Notes under the pieces: model-generated
Told to the model about the DNA's origin: nothing
Databases searched by the model: none
What the model saw: only the letters and a program-made list of their open reading frames with translations
Translations under genes and position numbers: made by a program
Shown: positions 1-5,899 of the stretch, in pieces
How the letters are laid out: each line of letters begins with the position of its first letter
Position numbering within the stretch: the first letter of the stretch is position 1
Assembly: GCA_023255615.1 (NCBI GenBank)
Contig: JAHFLI010000016.1
Coordinates: forward strand, 1 to 14,193
Length of the DNA: 14,193 bases
Direction of reading: 5' to 3'
Origin: Candidatus Woesearchaeota archaeon
GTDB lineage: Archaea > Nanobdellota > Nanobdellia > Woesearchaeales > JACQSR01

Positions 1-183
1 AAGATAATAGACTCGTAATCCCCTTACTCTGTTCTCTCGAAAGAAGGTAACACCTAACGGTCTACCATGATAGGGTTCAATGTATATCTCGTCCCTTACT
101 CTGTTCAATTCTTCCTTGATAGGTTTTGGATATCGATCATACTTCCTGAGAAATTCTTTTGTCCTCAACACAGTATAGTTCAT
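1..183 (-). CDS. RelE/ParE-like toxin, C-terminal part missing at window edge
   Basis: The minus strand reads open from an ATG at 183 to the left edge, giving 61 residues without a stop. The N-terminus MNYTVLRTKEFLRKYDRYP, a charged helix, then 'EPYHGRPLG..FFRENRVRGLRVYYL' follow the usual RelE/ParE plan: a short first strand, two helices, a 'P..G+PL' turn, then an Arg-rich beta strand ending in YYL. Family knowledge says such proteins are ribosome-dependent or free mRNA endonucleases, or gyrase inhibitors, held by an antitoxin. A TATA-like TTATTAAT lies 26 nt upstream of the ATG, so the gene probably starts its own leaderless transcript. No antitoxin is recognisable between it and aroC; a partner may lie beyond the edge. 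The C-terminal catalytic region is not visible, so activity cannot be judged. Confidence 0.6.
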   Translation of the reverse strand, partial: MNYTVLRTKEFLRKYDRYPKPIKEELNRVRDEIYIEPYHGRPLGVTFFRENRVRGLRVYYL

Positions 184-204
184 GAGTGAAAGTAAGACCA
201 ACCC

Positions 205-212
205 ATTAATAA
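205..212 (-). promoter_or_regulatory. TATA-like box for the left-edge toxin gene
   Basis: The minus strand reads TTATTAAT centred about 26 nt before the ATG at 183. This is the same spacing seen for most genes in the window and fits a leaderless transcript. Confidence 0.4.
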
Positions 213-343
213 CACCAATATGACTTTTCTCGGAAGAAAAGCATAGCTGCCGCAAAAATATCTAAAAATTCTGGAAATTCATCAAAAAAGAGATTGATCC
301 CGAAAAACATCCGATCATGTCGAAAATCTTCTCTAGTTTTCAA
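206..343 (-). other. doubtful 45-codon reading frame between the divergent genes
   Basis: A TTG at 343 opens a minus-strand frame of 45 codons ending in TAA at 206. Its N-terminal part is rich in acidic and aromatic residues (FFDEFPEFLDIF). I recognise no family. No TATA box sits 26 nt upstream of the TTG, and the toxin promoter lies over its 3' end. It may be chance or a decayed gene. Apart from this frame and the two divergent promoters, I see nothing else in positions 184-378. Confidence 0.15.
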
Positions 344-348
344 TAAAC

Positions 349-357
349 CTTAAAAAG
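349..357 (+). promoter_or_regulatory. TATA-like box of aroC
   Basis: CTTAAAAAG is centred about 26 nt before the aroC ATG at 379. No Shine-Dalgarno sequence precedes the ATG, so the mRNA is probably leaderless. Confidence 0.5.
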
Positions 358-378
358 AATTCGTCATGAGTAATCTCT

Positions 379-1455
379 ATGAGCTATTCCACCTTCGGAA
401 AATATTTTAGAGTCACGACATGGGGCGAGAGTCATGGAAAAGCCATTGGCGCAGTGATTGATGGCTGCAAACCAGGCATTTCATTAACTGAAGAAGATAT
501 TCAGCAGGAATTAGATCGCAGAAAACCTGGACAAAGTTCTGTTGTTACGCCACGAAAAGAGGAAGACAAAGTAGAAATTCTTTCTGGTGTGTTTGAAGGA
601 AAAACAACAGGAACTCCAATCTCATTAATTATTTTCAACAAAGATGTTGATTCGTCGAAATACGAAAAAATAAAAGAATTATTGCGACCAGGTCATGCAA
701 CGTTTACGTATTTGAAAAAATATGGTATTTTCGATTATCGTGGTGGCGGTAGATCATCGGCGCGAGAAACCGCAATGAGAGTTGCAGCTGGTGCCATTGC
801 AAAAAAGATTCTTGCCGAGCATACGGTAAAAATAACTGCATATATCAAGGAAGTTGCAGGTATTGTCGCAAAAAATATTGATTATGCAGAGATCAGAAAA
901 AACCCAGTCAATTGTCCAGATAAAGAAGCAGCGAAGAAAATTGAAAAAGCAATTCTCAAAATCAAAGAGCAAGGAGATTCCTATGGTGGCATTATTGAAG
1001 TGGTTGCAGAAAATGTTCCTGCTGGTTTAGGAGACCCGGTGTTTGACAAACTCGACGCGATGATTGGCCAGGCAATGATGTCTATTCCGGCAGTAAAAGG
1101 AGTTGAAATCGGATCTGGTTTTGATGCAGCACGAATGAAAGGCTCTGAATCAAATGATTCTTTTGTCAAAAAGGGAAATAAAATTATCACTGCGACAAAT
1201 AATTCCGGCGGAATTTTAGGCGGTATAAGTAACGGGATGCCTATTGTTGCGAGAATTGCTATTAAACCAACATCTTCTATTATCAAAGAACAAGAAACGG
1301 TTGACATCAAAGGAAATAAAAAAACAATTAGAGTAGAAGGCAGACATGATCCATGCGTTGCTATTCGAGCACCCCCAATTGTCGAAGCCATGATGGCCCT
1401 CGTATTAATTGATGCATTGATGAAACAGGAGATGGTGTCCGATAAAAAGATTTAA
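379..1455 (+). CDS. aroC: chorismate synthase
   Basis: The 358-residue product catalyses the last step of the shikimate pathway: 5-enolpyruvylshikimate-3-phosphate loses phosphate to give chorismate, with reduced FMN as cofactor, in the cytoplasm. The three family signatures are intact: RVTTWGESHG at residues 11-20 with the active-site His19, PGHATFTY at 104-111 with the second conserved His, RGGGRSSARET at 121-131, and GRHDPCVAIRAPP from residue 321. The length is normal for the family. The ATG at 379 is supported by the family N-terminus (STFGKYFRVTTWGESHG) and by a TATA box 26 nt upstream. It is the first gene of the aromatic block; tyrA and pheA follow after one unknown gene. The stop codon lies inside the TATA-like box of that next gene. 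A long antisense frame at 981-1391 is a shadow of this gene. Confidence 0.98.
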   Translation: MSYSTFGKYFRVTTWGESHGKAIGAVIDGCKPGISLTEEDIQQELDRRKPGQSSVVTPRKEEDKVEILSGVFEGKTTGTPISLIIFNKDVDSSKYEKIKELLRPGHATFTYLKKYGIFDYRGGGRSSARETAMRVAAGAIAKKILAEHTVKITAYIKEVAGIVAKNIDYAEIRKNPVNCPDKEAAKKIEKAILKIKEQGDSYGGIIEVVAENVPAGLGDPVFDKLDAMIGQAMMSIPAVKGVEIGSGFDAARMKGSESNDSFVKKGNKIITATNNSGGILGGISNGMPIVARIAIKPTSSIIKEQETVDIKGNKKTIRVEGRHDPCVAIRAPPIVEAMMALVLIDALMKQEMVSDKKI

Positions 1456-1457
1456 AT
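1451..1457 (+). promoter_or_regulatory. TATA box overlapping the aroC stop codon
   Basis: TTTAAAT contains the aroC TAA (1453-1455) and is centred 26 nt before an ATG at 1480. This spacing argues for leaderless transcription of the next gene from 1480 rather than from the GTG at 1465. Confidence 0.5.
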
Positions 1458-1479
1458 CAGTCATGTGAATGTTCCCTTC

Positions 1480-2523
1480 ATGGTACTCTCCCTTTTGACC
1501 GACCAATCCCCTAAGCCAGACCTTGATATAATTCTCCAGATAACCCAGTCGCGTATTAAAAGAATAATTAATGCAAAAAAAAGGGCGTTAGAATATCTTG
1601 AGTCTGAAGATATACAGATTACAAGTAAAGGTTTTTTCCATCTGATCAGGATTACTGCATTACAGCGATCCATATATAATAAGAACCTCGCCACAGAGGT
1701 CGTCATTCCAATAATAACTGAGTTAATCAGTAATGAAGCTGGTTTCTCGGAGAAAATGTATGGATTCTCTATCACACGATTTGCGCAAACGATTCTCGCC
1801 CGGCCAAATCTTAACGTTGGTCTACATGAACTTAGGACAGAAAGTCATGTCATATCAAATCTTACGGCTAGAATTGCCGAAAATATCGAACAACAGGTTC
1901 AATTGCTTGAAAAGGTTAAGTTACATATCCATTCAAAATTTCAAAAAGGATTTCGCAAACAAAAGATTATAACTGACTCCAAGGGAAGATTGTTAACAAC
2001 CTCTCAGACGAGAATTTTTAACGCAAACCAATCACTTGAAATCAACGAAATAAACACACTGCGACGACTCGTTGCGCTTGAGATTGATCTCACTAATGAA
2101 TTGCTTCATCAATGTGAACGTTCAAAAAGTATTGCATTACGGCTCAAAGAAAATGCTGATCGTACAATCCAACTCTATCGTAGACTCAGGAGTCCTGCTA
2201 TGGTGTCAAAGTTGGGGCAAATTCGGCCGAGACTTGCTGAAGTACCGTTGATGAAAAGTATTCTTTTTGCAGTCGCAGCCATGATCGGGGTGTACGCAAC
2301 AAATGCCGAACTTCGTGATTTTATTGAAACAATAAAAAACGGGTTGTCAGGAAGCGACAAAGATATTCTTATTGTCGCTTCGTTGCCAGCCGGGTCCTAT
2401 GCTATCAAGATGATGATATCAAAGATATTATCTTCGCTAAAAATTTCAAATTCTGGATTTCAGAGAATTTTGGATTATGTCCGAAAAAGATCTGATGTGA
2501 TTATACCAGAGACTGGATCTTAA
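1480..2523 (+). CDS. unknown helical protein with C-terminal hydrophobic segments, inside the aromatic block
   Basis: I do not recognise this 347-residue protein. The first ~250 residues look almost wholly alpha-helical, with many charged residues (for example TLRRLVALEIDLTNELLHQC) and likely amphipathic or coiled-coil stretches. Two hydrophobic segments follow, near residues 259-274 (SILFAVAAMIGVYATNA) and 296-313 (ILIVASLPAGSYAIKMM), then a basic tail. A cytoplasmic helical domain anchored to the membrane is plausible. The 'LPAGS' segment faintly recalls LETM1-like helices, but too weakly to name. The start chosen is ATG 1480 because the TTTAAAT box lies 26 nt before it; GTG 1465 would add five residues. 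The gene sits between aroC and tyrA, exactly where a chorismate mutase would fit, but no clear AroQ signature is visible. Codon use includes more ATA and AGA than aroC by eye. Confidence 0.8.
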   Translation: MVLSLLTDQSPKPDLDIILQITQSRIKRIINAKKRALEYLESEDIQITSKGFFHLIRITALQRSIYNKNLATEVVIPIITELISNEAGFSEKMYGFSITRFAQTILARPNLNVGLHELRTESHVISNLTARIAENIEQQVQLLEKVKLHIHSKFQKGFRKQKIITDSKGRLLTTSQTRIFNANQSLEINEINTLRRLVALEIDLTNELLHQCERSKSIALRLKENADRTIQLYRRLRSPAMVSKLGQIRPRLAEVPLMKSILFAVAAMIGVYATNAELRDFIETIKNGLSGSDKDILIVASLPAGSYAIKMMISKILSSLKISNSGFQRILDYVRKRSDVIIPETGS

Positions 2524-2562
2524 ATCTCATATTGGCGCATGCGGAATTTCTGAACCATACCT

Positions 2563-2570
2563 TTTTAAAT
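2563..2570 (+). promoter_or_regulatory. TATA box of the tyrA-pheA operon
   Basis: TTTTAAAT is centred about 25 nt before the ATG at 2592. It lies downstream of an in-frame TTG at 2532, so a start at that TTG would place the box inside the coding region. Confidence 0.55.
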
Positions 2571-2591
2571 CAACCCAAAAAAATTGCTGTC

Positions 2592-3422
2592 ATGAAAATT
2601 GGAATTATTGGTGGAACAGGATTAATGGGGAAATGGTTCAAGCATTTCTTCGAACAACGTGGTTTTGAAGTGCTCATTGCAGGAAGAAAAACGTCATTGT
2701 CGATGGAAGACGTTGCACGATCGTGCGATGTCGTTATTATTTCTGTTCCAATTTCTGCTACCGTCAATATCATCAAAAAAATCGGTCACTTAGTGCAAGA
2801 AGATGCGTTGATGATGGATTTTACGTCGTTGAAAACCGAACCAGTCAATGCAATGATGAAATATTCTAACGCTCATGTACTCGGCATGCATCCGGTGTTT
2901 GGTCCTGGCGTTAAAACAATTCGAAATCAAACCATTGTGCTCACTCCTGGAAGAGGAGATAAATGGTTGAAATGGGCAAAACAACTTTTCAAAAAAGCGG
3001 GAGCAAAAGTACGTATGACAACTCCAGAAAGACACGATGAAATGATGGCCATTATTCAAGGTATTACTCATTTCTCTGCCATTAGTATTGGCTATGCATT
3101 CAAAGAATTAGGAGTTGATCTACAAGAGAGTTTGCATTATACTAGTCCGATTTACAAATTACGCATGGATATGGTTGGAAGAATTCTCAGCCAGGATCCC
3201 CAATTGTACGCTGATATAGAAATGTGTAATCCTCATACTATGAAGGTAACGGAGGCATACATTAACGCGTCGAAGAAATTGCAATTCATCATTGAAAAAA
3301 AAGATAAGGATGCATTTGAAAAATATTTCAAAGAAGCGTCTGACTTCTTCGGCAGTTTCAAAAAAGAAGCAGTGGAATATTCAGATTACATTGTAGAAAA
3401 GCTGGTCAGAAAGAAAAAATGA
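2592..3422 (+). CDS. tyrA: prephenate dehydrogenase
   Basis: The 276-residue enzyme oxidatively decarboxylates prephenate to 4-hydroxyphenylpyruvate for tyrosine synthesis. An N-terminal Rossmann fold has the dinucleotide loop GIIGGTGLMG (residues 4-13). The catalytic-site motif GMHPVFGPG lies at 98-106 (His100), QGITHF at 156-161, and GRILSQDPQLYADIEM at 196-211, which closely matches the prephenate-binding helix of the E. coli TyrA family. The end of the second strand reads VLIAGRKTS without an acidic residue, which suggests NADP+ rather than NAD+. No chorismate mutase domain is fused at either end. The ATG at 2592 starts directly at the Rossmann strand and has a TATA box 25 nt upstream; the in-frame TTG at 2532 gives only an unlikely 20-residue extension. 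The last codons overlap pheA (ATGA), so the two are co-transcribed and probably translationally coupled. Confidence 0.96.
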   Translation: MKIGIIGGTGLMGKWFKHFFEQRGFEVLIAGRKTSLSMEDVARSCDVVIISVPISATVNIIKKIGHLVQEDALMMDFTSLKTEPVNAMMKYSNAHVLGMHPVFGPGVKTIRNQTIVLTPGRGDKWLKWAKQLFKKAGAKVRMTTPERHDEMMAIIQGITHFSAISIGYAFKELGVDLQESLHYTSPIYKLRMDMVGRILSQDPQLYADIEMCNPHTMKVTEAYINASKKLQFIIEKKDKDAFEKYFKEASDFFGSFKKEAVEYSDYIVEKLVRKKK

Positions 3423-4225
3423 AACTCGCAACATTAGGTCCAAAAGGAACATTCTCTCACGAAGCAGCCTTGAAATATGACAAAAAATCATCTGTCGTAT
3501 TTGAGAAAACAGTCTGGGACATCTTTGAAGCAGTGAGAAGTAAAAAAACAGACCGAGGAATCGTTCCCTTAGAGAACTCAGTCTCTGGCACGATTAGTGC
3601 AACCGTTGATAGTCTGATGGATTTTAATCTCAAGATCCAAAAAGAAGTCATCGTACCTGTACGACATAATCTCGCATCCAAAGTTCCTCTCAATAAAATA
3701 AAAATCATCTTCTCAACAATCCAAGCATACGAACAGTGTGAACAATATGTTCGGAAGAATTGTCCAAACGCTGAAATCTCGTACATGAACACCAATGCAG
3801 TCTCAGCAGAAAAATTATACTCATCAAAAGGATCAGTTGCCGCGATTGTTCCTGCACTTGCGGCTGAATTATACAAGCTAAAGGTAATAGCAGAGTCCAT
3901 TCAAGATAGCAAATTCAATGTGACTCGATTTATTGTCATCGGAAGAGAAGAAACTAAAAAAACAGGACACGATCGAACAAGTATTTCCATCTATCCGCAA
4001 GTAGACAAACCCGGCCTCCTGTATTCCTTGCTTGGAGAATTTGCGAAACGGAAAATAAATCTTTCAAAGATTGAATCTCGGCCTGCAAAAGGAAAACTTG
4101 GCGATTATATTTTTTTTATTGACCTCATTGGCCATAGAGACGACAAAGATGTTAAAGAAGCATTCAAGTCCATTGAAAAGAGTTTCTTCTTGAAAGTATT
4201 GGGAAGCTATCCACGGGAATATTAG
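3419..4225 (+). CDS. pheA: prephenate dehydratase with ACT domain
   Basis: The 268-residue protein converts prephenate to phenylpyruvate, the committed step to phenylalanine. The catalytic periplasmic-binding-like domain covers about residues 1-180: LGPKGTFSHEAA at 6-17, IVPLENSVSGT at 48-58, and NVTRFIVIG at 167-175 with the catalytic Thr of the TRF motif. An ACT domain follows at about 187-261 with the phenylalanine-binding ESRP motif at 219-222 and PGLLYSLL at 198-205, so feedback inhibition by phenylalanine is expected from family knowledge. There is no N-terminal chorismate mutase domain, unlike the bifunctional bacterial P-protein. The ATG overlaps the tyrA stop by 4 nt with no strong Shine-Dalgarno sequence, which suggests coupling to tyrA translation. 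Confidence 0.97.
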   Translation: MKLATLGPKGTFSHEAALKYDKKSSVVFEKTVWDIFEAVRSKKTDRGIVPLENSVSGTISATVDSLMDFNLKIQKEVIVPVRHNLASKVPLNKIKIIFSTIQAYEQCEQYVRKNCPNAEISYMNTNAVSAEKLYSSKGSVAAIVPALAAELYKLKVIAESIQDSKFNVTRFIVIGREETKKTGHDRTSISIYPQVDKPGLLYSLLGEFAKRKINLSKIESRPAKGKLGDYIFFIDLIGHRDDKDVKEAFKSIEKSFFLKVLGSYPREY

Positions 4226-4232
4226 CAAAAGA

Positions 4233-4240
4233 TTTTTATA
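4233..4240 (+). promoter_or_regulatory. TATA-like box before the Cys-rich small protein
   Basis: TTTTTATA is centred about 27 nt before the ATG at 4265. Its T-run follows the pheA stop closely and could also serve as a T-rich archaeal termination site for the tyrA-pheA transcript. Confidence 0.45.
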
Positions 4241-4264
4241 ACGGTGAAGTGAGACAGGTATATT

Positions 4265-4591
4265 ATGAAAAATAGTATCCCTCTCAAAAAAATAATTATT
4301 ATCATTATTCTTCTATCTGCGTTACTTGGACTTCTCGTGGTAACGAAGTTTCAGAACATCGAGACTCCCGTTGGTCATGCCTATCTTCTGCCGTCATGTT
4401 CAGATTCTGATAATGGAAAAGCAGCGTCGGTAAAAGGGACTGTTGAATCGCAAGGTCTCGTCAGATCTGATGAATGTACAAGTGGAAAAATTCTTTCTGA
4501 ATGGTATTGCTCCTCGACAAACGTTGGTGTTAACACCCTTATTGAGTGCCCCGTTAAAACAACCTGCCAAGATGGCGCATGTCTCCCTTAA
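4265..4591 (+). CDS. small membrane-anchored or secreted Cys-rich protein
   Basis: The 108-residue product begins with a short basic stretch (KNSIPLKK) and a strong hydrophobic helix at about residues 9-27 (IIIIIILLSALLGLLVV), a signal peptide or signal anchor. The outside part carries six cysteines, in PSCSDSD, SDECTSG, EWYCSS, IECPV, TTCQDG and GACLP. An even number of Cys in an exported domain suggests three disulfides. The pattern 'CSDSDNGK...VKGTV....C.SG..L.E.YC......CP..C..G.C' matches a short Cys-rich unit that I know from DPANN archaeal surface proteins, where it often occurs in larger, repeated form. Here it stands alone. The function is unknown; cell-surface location is inferred. 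It has its own TATA box and is probably a single-gene transcript. Confidence 0.8.
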   Translation: MKNSIPLKKIIIIIILLSALLGLLVVTKFQNIETPVGHAYLLPSCSDSDNGKAASVKGTVESQGLVRSDECTSGKILSEWYCSSTNVGVNTLIECPVKTTCQDGACLP

Positions 4592-4628
4592 TCTTCAAAT
4601 GCCCTTCCCTTGAAAGAAAAAAAATCTA

Positions 4629-4636
4629 TTTATATA
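4629..4636 (+). promoter_or_regulatory. TATA box of the AbrB-RelE toxin-antitoxin operon
   Basis: TTTATATA is centred about 33 nt before the antitoxin ATG at 4666. It predicts a leader of only about 7 nt. The space between box and start holds the inverted repeats at 4638-4661. Confidence 0.5.
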
Positions 4637-4637
4637 A

Positions 4638-4661
4638 GTAAGTTATACCTTACCTCGGTAA
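4638..4661 (+). promoter_or_regulatory. overlapping inverted repeats, putative antitoxin operator
   Basis: Two overlapping inverted repeats lie between the TATA box and the start codon: GTAAG-6nt-CTTAC (4638-4653) and TTACC-TC-GGTAA (4650-4661). SpoVT/AbrB-type antitoxins are known to repress their own operons by binding such sites, so this is a likely autoregulatory operator over the transcription start. Binding is inferred. Confidence 0.45.
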
Positions 4662-4665
4662 TATT

Positions 4666-4932
4666 ATGGAATATGCAATAACAAAAGTAAGTACAAAAGG
4701 ACAAATAGTAATTCCTTCATCTCTACGAGATGATGTAGAAGCAGGCGATGAATTCCTTATGATAAAAGATAACGGAAGAATCATATTAAAGAGTATGAAA
4801 TCTCTCGCTTCAAGTGTGCGAGATGACCTTGCATTTGCGAAAGAAGTTGAAAAAGCATGGCAAGAATATGACAAAGGGAAATTTGTAAAGAAGTCTAAAG
4901 AATCGTTTCTGAGGGAGTTACGAGCATGCTAA
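4666..4932 (+). CDS. SpoVT/AbrB-family antitoxin
   Basis: The 88-residue product has an N-terminal SpoVT/AbrB swapped-hairpin DNA-binding domain at about residues 1-47: the family core VSTKGQIVIPSSLRD at 8-22, then AGDEFLMIKDNGRIILK. The C-terminal half (about 50-88) is a charged helix with AWQEYDKGKF, the sort of tail that wraps around a RelE-type toxin. The first gene of a two-gene operon, it overlaps the toxin start by 7 nt. It likely neutralises the toxin and represses its own promoter through the inverted repeats just upstream. Confidence 0.9.
   Translation: MEYAITKVSTKGQIVIPSSLRDDVEAGDEFLMIKDNGRIILKSMKSLASSVRDDLAFAKEVEKAWQEYDKGKFVKKSKESFLRELRAC
4911..4917 (+). promoter_or_regulatory. 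Shine-Dalgarno sequence of the RelE-type toxin
   Basis: GAGGGAG lies inside the antitoxin gene, 8 nt before the toxin ATG at 4926. It is one of few clear ribosome sites in the window, in line with an operon-internal gene that cannot be leaderless. Confidence 0.5.
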
Positions 4933-5168
4933 TTGAGCATAGAGAAAATTTCCTTAAGAAAATAAGCAGGATAAAACACCAAACCATTAAAGAACAAATA
5001 AAGAAGCAAATTGAGAAAATTATAGAAAATCCAGAAATAGGAAAACCTATGCAGTATGGTAGAAAAGGGACACGCGAGCTCTATGTAAAACCATACCGGT
5101 TAGCATATGCGTATGTCCGTGAAGAGAAACTTATTTTCATTGATCCCTATCATAAAGATGAACAATGA
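4926..5168 (+). CDS. RelE/ParE-superfamily toxin
   Basis: The 80-residue product is the likely toxin of the AbrB-RelE pair. The order is typical: an N-terminal strand (MLIEHRENFLKKI), two Lys-rich helices (KEQIKKQIEKIIENPEIGKPM), then the conserved strand pair GTRELYVKPYRLAYAYV at about residues 48-64 with Arg49 and Arg58, and the C-terminal FIDPYHKDEQ. The final His/Lys cluster matches the end of RelE-type mRNA interferases, so ribosome-dependent mRNA cleavage is the expected activity. The start overlaps the antitoxin end, so the two are translated together. It ends 17 nt from the convergent pcm gene. Confidence 0.88.
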   Translation: MLIEHRENFLKKISRIKHQTIKEQIKKQIEKIIENPEIGKPMQYGRKGTRELYVKPYRLAYAYVREEKLIFIDPYHKDEQ

Positions 5169-5185
5169 TTCTACGCCAACATTAA

Positions 5186-5827
5186 CTAATCTTCAAATCC
5201 ATATTTGCCATACAAAGGAGTAAATAAGAATTGTCCTAAGAAATCTAATGCTAAATGACCGTCTTTATCCTTTACTCCTTTGACCATTTCCTGTTCATAT
5301 TGATTTCCGACAGGACCAACAATGATACCATTCGGTTTCAGTTGATCGAGCAACGGTTGAGGAAATTCTTTGCATGCTGCCGTCATGATTATTTTGTCGA
5401 AGGGAGCTTGTGATATCATTCCTTTGCTTCCATCCTCTTCATGCACATCGACATTAGTAATGTTGGCTTTCCGAAGATTTCCTCGAGAAAATTGAACAAG
5501 TTCAGGCACAACTTCTGTGGTGAACACCTTCCCTTTTGGTCCGATAATCTTTGCAATAATGGCAGCCTGAAATCCGGAACCAGCTCCTACCTCAAAAACA
5601 GTATCGCCGGGCTCGAGTTCAAGGGCGTGAGTCATAATCATCACCGTACTCGGTTGTGAAATAGTTTTTCCGCGAAGGAGCGGAAGAGGGACATCTTGAT
5701 ACGCAGCATGACGATAAGGATCGGGAACAAAATCTTCTCTACGAACGGATTCAAATGCGTCTAACTCTCGTTCCGTAAATCCGAAATTCTCTTTCCAGAA
5801 TTTCAATAGGTCAACTTTCTGATCCAT
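5186..5827 (-). CDS. pcm: protein-L-isoaspartate O-methyltransferase
   Basis: The 213-residue enzyme transfers a methyl group from SAM to the alpha-carboxyl of L-isoaspartyl residues in damaged proteins, starting their repair in the cytoplasm. Diagnostic segments are RREDFVP (29-35), AAYQDVPLPL (41-50), the substrate-site TISQPST (55-61), SAM motif I VFEVGAGSGFQAA (77-89) and VFTTEVVPELVQFS (101-114). The length fits the family (about 205-220). The ATG at 5827 is supported by a TATA-like box 26 nt upstream on the same strand. It is divergent from the rhodanese/MBL gene, and the two promoters share the 72-bp gap. Confidence 0.96.
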   Translation of the reverse strand: MDQKVDLLKFWKENFGFTERELDAFESVRREDFVPDPYRHAAYQDVPLPLLRGKTISQPSTVMIMTHALELEPGDTVFEVGAGSGFQAAIIAKIIGPKGKVFTTEVVPELVQFSRGNLRKANITNVDVHEEDGSKGMISQAPFDKIIMTAACKEFPQPLLDQLKPNGIIVGPVGNQYEQEMVKGVKDKDGHLALDFLGQFLFTPLYGKYGFED

Positions 5828-5848
5828 GCGGCACTAAAATGTTTCAGA

Positions 5849-5857
5849 TTATTAAAG
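5849..5857 (-). promoter_or_regulatory. TATA-like box of pcm
   Basis: The minus strand reads CTTTAATAA, centred 26 nt before the pcm ATG, consistent with a leaderless transcript. Confidence 0.45.
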
Positions 5858-5869
5858 ATTTCCGCTACG

Positions 5870-5877
5870 TTTATAAG
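5870..5877 (+). promoter_or_regulatory. TATA box of the rhodanese/MBL fusion gene
   Basis: TTTATAAG is centred about 26 nt before the ATG at 5900. It lies about 20 bp from the divergent pcm box. Confidence 0.5.
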
Positions 5878-5883
5878 AAGAGG

Positions 5884-5896
5884 TTCATTCAATGAA
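5884..5896 (+). promoter_or_regulatory. 13-bp palindrome at the fusion-gene start
   Basis: TTCATT-C-AATGAA is a perfect inverted repeat between the TATA box and the ATG at 5900. It sits where a repressor would block initiation. In an AT-rich genome it may be chance. Confidence 0.25.
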
Positions 5897-5899
5897 TTC

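Noticed and set aside
981..1391. 136-codon minus-strand frame opposite aroC
   Set aside because: It is the antisense of a highly conserved gene, and its sequence shows no family features of its own.
1480..2523. LETM1-like membrane protein
   Set aside because: Only a short LPAGS-containing hydrophobic stretch suggests it; the rest of the domain pattern is not visible.
2532..2591. 20-residue N-terminal extension of TyrA from a TTG
   Set aside because: It precedes the Rossmann strand that normally starts the family, and the TATA box lies within it 25 nt before ATG 2592.
4592..4665. Factor-independent terminator after the Cys-rich gene
   Set aside because: No stem and no plus-strand T-run is visible; the stretch is A-rich and carries the next promoter.
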